64,000 bases of DNA from Asticcacaulis sp. AC402. GTDB lineage: Bacteria > Pseudomonadota > Alphaproteobacteria > Caulobacterales > Caulobacteraceae. Location of the stretch: assembly GCF_000495835.1 (NCBI RefSeq), contig NZ_AWGC01000001.1, positions 124,001 through 188,000 on the forward strand. Direction: 5' to 3'. How positions within the stretch are numbered: position 1 is the first letter of the stretch; the number at the start of each line of letters is the position of its first letter. The notes beneath the pieces are model-generated. The model was not told the origin of the DNA, ran no database searches, and saw only the letters and a program-made list of their open reading frames with translations. Positions 61,403-64,000 of the stretch are shown here, piece by piece. The translations under genes and the position numbers were made by a program.

Positions 61403-62499
61403 TACAACAGCAGGCTCAACTGCCTCATGTCCTGCGGTTCATCTTCCTCGTCCTCGCTCAATGACGACAGGCTGATCCCCAACAAGCGAATGCTCTTCAC
61501 CACCGGAAACACACCTTCCAGCAGGTCGCGGCCTATCCGCGTCATCGCGGTCTTGTCGGCCAAGGGCGCAGCGAGCGTGCGCGAACGGGTTATGGTGGTG
61601 AAGTCGCTGTATTTGACCTTCAAGGTCACGGTCCTTCCCTTGATCTGGTTGGCCTCGATATGGCGCCAGACCTTGTCGAGGATCGGCTGCAACTGCTCCC
61701 AAGCGCCGTCCAGGGTCGAAACGTCTTCGAAGAAGGTGTTCTCACCGCCGACCGATTTGCGCTCGCGGTCAGGCTTGACCTGGCGGTGGCAGATGCCGCG
61801 CGAGACGTTGTAATAGTAGCTGCCGGAAATACCGAAGTGCTTCTGGAGGAAGGCCAGGGACTGGTTACGGATGTCCAGACCGGTATAGAGCCCCAGCCGG
61901 TTCATCTTCGCCGCCGTCGCCGGGCCGACACCATAGAACTTTTTGACCGGCAGGGTCGCCACAAAGTCTGGTCCCTGGGACGGTTTGATGACGAACAGGC
62001 CGTCGGGCTTCTTCTGATCTGAGGCGATCTTGGCCAGGAACTTGTTGTAGGACACGCCCGCCGAGGCCGTCAGTTGGGTTACCTCACGGATGCGGGCGCG
62101 GATTTCCTCCGCGATTTGGGTCGCTGAGGCCATGCCTTTCAGGTTTTCCGTCACGTCGAGATAGGCCTCGTCCAGCGACAGAGGTTCGACCAGGGACGTG
62201 TAGTCGAAGAAGATGTCGCGGATCTGGTGCGACACCTCGCGGTAGACCTCGAAGCGGTGCTTGACGAAGATCAGGTCGGGGCATTTGCGTTTCGCCGTGA
62301 CCGAGGGCATGGCGGAATAGACGCCGTGTTTGCGTGCTTCGTAGGAGGCTGCTGCCACGACACCGCGCAGGCCACCGCCGCCGACGGCGACGGGTTTGCC
62401 GCGCAGTTCCGGGAAATCGCGCTGTTCCACCGACGCGAAAAAGGCATCCATGTCAACATGGATAATCTTTCTCTGGGGCGGTGTATCGGCACTGTCCAT
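61402..62499 (-). CDS. dinB: DNA polymerase IV (Y family)
   Basis: A 365-residue translesion polymerase. The catalytic acids are Asp16 (HVDMDAFFASVE), Asp110 and Glu111 (LSLDEAYLDVT). The steric gate region, helix-hairpin-helix (KFYGVGPATAAKMNRLGLYTG) and little finger (SVGGENTFFEDV, TLKVKYSDFTTITRS) follow. The C-terminus QLSLLL is a beta-clamp binding motif. It copies across damaged template at the cost of errors. A perfect LexA box lies 39 bases upstream, so it should be SOS-induced. Confidence 0.96.
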   Translation of the reverse strand: MDSADTPPQRKIIHVDMDAFFASVEQRDFPELRGKPVAVGGGGLRGVVAAASYEARKHGVYSAMPSVTAKRKCPDLIFVKHRFEVYREVSHQIRDIFFDYTSLVEPLSLDEAYLDVTENLKGMASATQIAEEIRARIREVTQLTASAGVSYNKFLAKIASDQKKPDGLFVIKPSQGPDFVATLPVKKFYGVGPATAAKMNRLGLYTGLDIRNQSLAFLQKHFGISGSYYYNVSRGICHRQVKPDRERKSVGGENTFFEDVSTLDGAWEQLQPILDKVWRHIEANQIKGRTVTLKVKYSDFTTITRSRTLAAPLADKTAMTRIGRDLLEGVFPVVKSIRLLGISLSSLSEDEEDEPQDMRQLSLLL

Positions 62500-62537
62500 C
62501 GTCTGACTCAGGAGACTTGACTCACACCATATAGTTG

Positions 62538-62552
62538 GAACATTAAGTGAAC
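62538..62552 (-). promoter_or_regulatory. LexA (SOS) box upstream of dinB
   Basis: On the minus strand GTTC-ACTTAAT-GTTC matches the alphaproteobacterial LexA consensus GTTC-N7-GTTC exactly, 39 bases before the dinB start codon. Confidence 0.9.
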
Positions 62553-62618
62553 AACTTATATTTTGACGCCACCCTTATCGGGCGGTAGAGCCTGTTTTAA
62601 AAACCTGTCAGGCTGAGC

Positions 62619-62702
62619 CGAAAAGGGCTGGTTTCGAGAACCGGAGCGGAGCGTACTTAAGTACGTGAGCACCGGAAGCGCAGAAAACAGCCCTTTTGCA
62701 GG
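62619..62702. repeat. Family F cruciform repeat
   Basis: AAAAGGGCTG (62620-62629) pairs with CAGCCCTTTT (62688-62697). Inside are CCGGAGCG, the 14-bp palindrome CGTACTTAAGTACG and CACCGG. This is a typical extragenic palindrome, found here once, about 45 bases before the DUF72 start. Confidence 0.65.
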
Positions 62703-62742
62703 CCAGCCGGACGGATTTGCATTCAGGCGACAGGAGGGTGCC

Positions 62743-63537
62743 ATGGCAGGAAAGATCTATGTGGGCATCGGCGGCTGGACCTATGAACCTTGGCGCGGGC
62801 CCTTCTATCCGGATGGTCTTAGCCAGAAGCGTGAGCTCGAATACGCCGCGGCGAAACTGACCTCGATCGAAGTCAATGGCACCTATTACAGTTCGCAAAA
62901 ACCTGAGACCTTCCGCAAGTGGCGCGAAGAAACACCCGACGATTTTATCTTTTCGCTCAAGGGTTCGCGCTACTGCACCAATCGCAAGGATCTGAGCCAG
63001 TCGGCCGAGTCGGTCGACCGTTTCCTGAACAGCGGCATCAGCGAACTGGGGCCGAAACTCGGTCCCCTCAACTGGCAGTTCATGGCCACCAAGACGTTCG
63101 ATCCGGTCGATTTCGAGAACTTCCTCAAACTTCTGCCGCCCGAGGTCGACGAGGTTAAGCTGCGCCACGCCGTCGAGGTCCGCCATAACAGCTTTTGCTG
63201 CGCCGAATTCGTCGACCTGTGCCGCCGTTACGGTGTCGCCATCATTACCGGCGTCGACGATCCGGACTTCCCGGTGATTGCCGACCTGACCGCCGACTTC
63301 GCCTATGTCCGCCTGATGGGCAGCCAGGAGAGCGAGCCGCTGGGCTACACGCCCCAGGCGCTGGACGAGTGGGCTTACCGCGCCCGCACCCTGGCCGAAG
63401 GCCAGGTGCCCCATGATCTCGCCACTTTTGGCGGACCGCGGGCCGCGAAGGACCACGACGTCTTCTTTTACGTCATCGGCGGCCACAAGGTGGTCAACCC
63501 GCAGACCGCCATGGCACTGATCGAGAGGCTGGCATGA
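62743..63537 (+). CDS. DUF72 domain protein
   Basis: The start at MAGKIYVGIGGWTYEPWRGPFYP (CAGGAGGG ribosome site) gives 264 residues. GIGGWTYEPWRGPFYP, LTSIEVNGTYYSSQKPETF, FIFSLKGSRYCTNRKDL and RHAVEVRHNSF are standard DUF72 (YecE-like TIM barrel) segments; the conserved Glu and His of EVRHNSF probably sit in the active site. The family has no proven reaction. The stop overlaps the next gene's start by 4 bases (ATGA), so the two are translated together. Confidence 0.9.
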   Translation: MAGKIYVGIGGWTYEPWRGPFYPDGLSQKRELEYAAAKLTSIEVNGTYYSSQKPETFRKWREETPDDFIFSLKGSRYCTNRKDLSQSAESVDRFLNSGISELGPKLGPLNWQFMATKTFDPVDFENFLKLLPPEVDEVKLRHAVEVRHNSFCCAEFVDLCRRYGVAIITGVDDPDFPVIADLTADFAYVRLMGSQESEPLGYTPQALDEWAYRARTLAEGQVPHDLATFGGPRAAKDHDVFFYVIGGHKVVNPQTAMALIERLA

Positions 63538-64000
63538 AACGCGTTGTATGGGGTGTTTTGTCGACGGCCAGGATCGGCATGAACAAAGTCATTCCGGCGC
63601 TGCTGAAAAGCGACCTGATCCGCGTCAAGGGCATCGGTTCGCGCAGCCTGGTAGCGGCGCAGCAAGCCGTGGCAAAGCTTGGCCTGGAAGAGGCCTATGG
63701 CTCGTATGAGGATTTGCTGGCCGACCCCGAAATCGAAGTCATCTACAATCCCTTGCCCAACCATCTCCACGTGCCGATGACTCTGGAGGCGGCCCGCGCC
63801 GGCAAACATGTGCTGTGCGAAAAGCCGATGGCGCTGAACGCAGCGGAGATCGAAGCCCTTAGAAGTATCAAAGACATTTATATCCAGGAAGCTTTTATGG
63901 TGCGGCATTCGCTGCAGTGGATCGAGGCCCGGCGGCTGATCCGCGCCGGCGCCATCGGCCAGCCGCAGATGATCCAGTCCTATTTCAGCTACGACAATCT
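63534..64000 (+). CDS. Gfo/Idh/MocA family oxidoreductase (N-terminal part, cut by window edge)
   Basis: From ATG 63534 the frame stays open to the window end (about 155 residues). It begins MKRVVWGVLSTARIGMNKVIPAL, a Rossmann dinucleotide fold of the type GxxxxARIG. YNPLPNHLHVPMTLEAARAGKHVLCEKPMALNA includes the catalytic Lys in EKP. QEAFMVRHSLQW then matches the dimeric dihydrodiol/xylose dehydrogenase-like branch. Translationally coupled to the DUF72 gene; substrate unknown. Confidence 0.9.
   Translation, partial: MKRVVWGVLSTARIGMNKVIPALLKSDLIRVKGIGSRSLVAAQQAVAKLGLEEAYGSYEDLLADPEIEVIYNPLPNHLHVPMTLEAARAGKHVLCEKPMALNAAEIEALRSIKDIYIQEAFMVRHSLQWIEARRLIRAGAIGQPQMIQSYFSYDN

Overview
The window looks like chromosomal DNA of a GC-rich alphaproteobacterium, most likely a Caulobacteraceae member (Asticcacaulis- or Caulobacter-like). 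I infer this from the gene content (TonB-dependent receptor, plant-polysaccharide glycoside hydrolases, many LacI/GntR/AraC/TetR regulators, type I-secreted RTX proteins, a rut pyrimidine operon), an alphaproteobacterial LexA box (GTTC-N7-GTTC) and an FNR/FixK box. No database search was possible, so the genus is a guess.

Layout. 1-8.7 kb: start of a SafE/TauE-like membrane protein, a perfect FNR box, ompW, a DUF2752 + CD225-like pair, a DUF885 peptidase-like protein, small membrane or hypothetical proteins, a YciI-like protein, a cyclophilin lipoprotein and a stand-alone receiver protein, separated by several copies of intergenic palindromic repeats. 8.8-15 kb: a 1584-residue RTX protein divergent from a LuxR-type regulator across a 24-bp perfect palindrome. 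15.0-28.9 kb: an RNA-repair/RNA quality-control island, all on the minus strand: SWIM protein, DUF5691, MoxR AAA+ ATPase, DUF5682, vWA protein, three structured RNAs, TROVE (Ro60/Rsr) protein, small HTH protein, Hen1 methyltransferase and Pnkp. 29-39 kb: GH43, a 2074-residue ExeM-type secreted nuclease with RTX repeats, and a TonB receptor. 39-52 kb: sugar catabolism (LacI, PQQ dehydrogenase with a haem-c insert, esterase, sugar isomerase, Gfo/Idh/MocA oxidoreductase, MFS transporter with a LacI-type operator), a membrane protein, an AraC regulator and a frameshifted GH67 alpha-glucuronidase. 52-64 kb: GntR regulator, glycosyltransferase, ribokinase, rutR-rutBCDA, nucleoside hydrolase, aquaporin, LexA-controlled dinB, DUF72 protein and the start of a second Gfo/Idh/MocA gene.

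The most striking region is 20887-21495. Between the vWA and TROVE genes lie three minus-strand RNA elements with the same plan: an outer stem, a 5' strand TGGCGC, a 3' strand TCG(C/T)CTTTTCCC, and an inner stem. The stems differ in sequence between copies but each remains paired. One encloses a complete circularly permuted tRNA-like fold: T arm, acceptor 3' strand, closing tetraloop, acceptor 5' strand, D arm, all closed by an anticodon-type stem. This is what a bacterial Y RNA (YrlA-like) would look like, and its neighbour is a Ro60/Rsr gene. The same island carries Hen1 and a Pnkp gene with an in-frame TGA that removes the last ligase motifs.

Other themes: at least six intergenic repeat families. 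One (about 103 bp, terminal TAGAGCG) is flanked by an 8-9 bp target duplication where it interrupts another repeat, and it supplies the stop codons of ompW and the AraC gene. Broken genes: pnkp (nonsense), the GH67 gene (+1 base) and an SDR remnant cut by a repeat.
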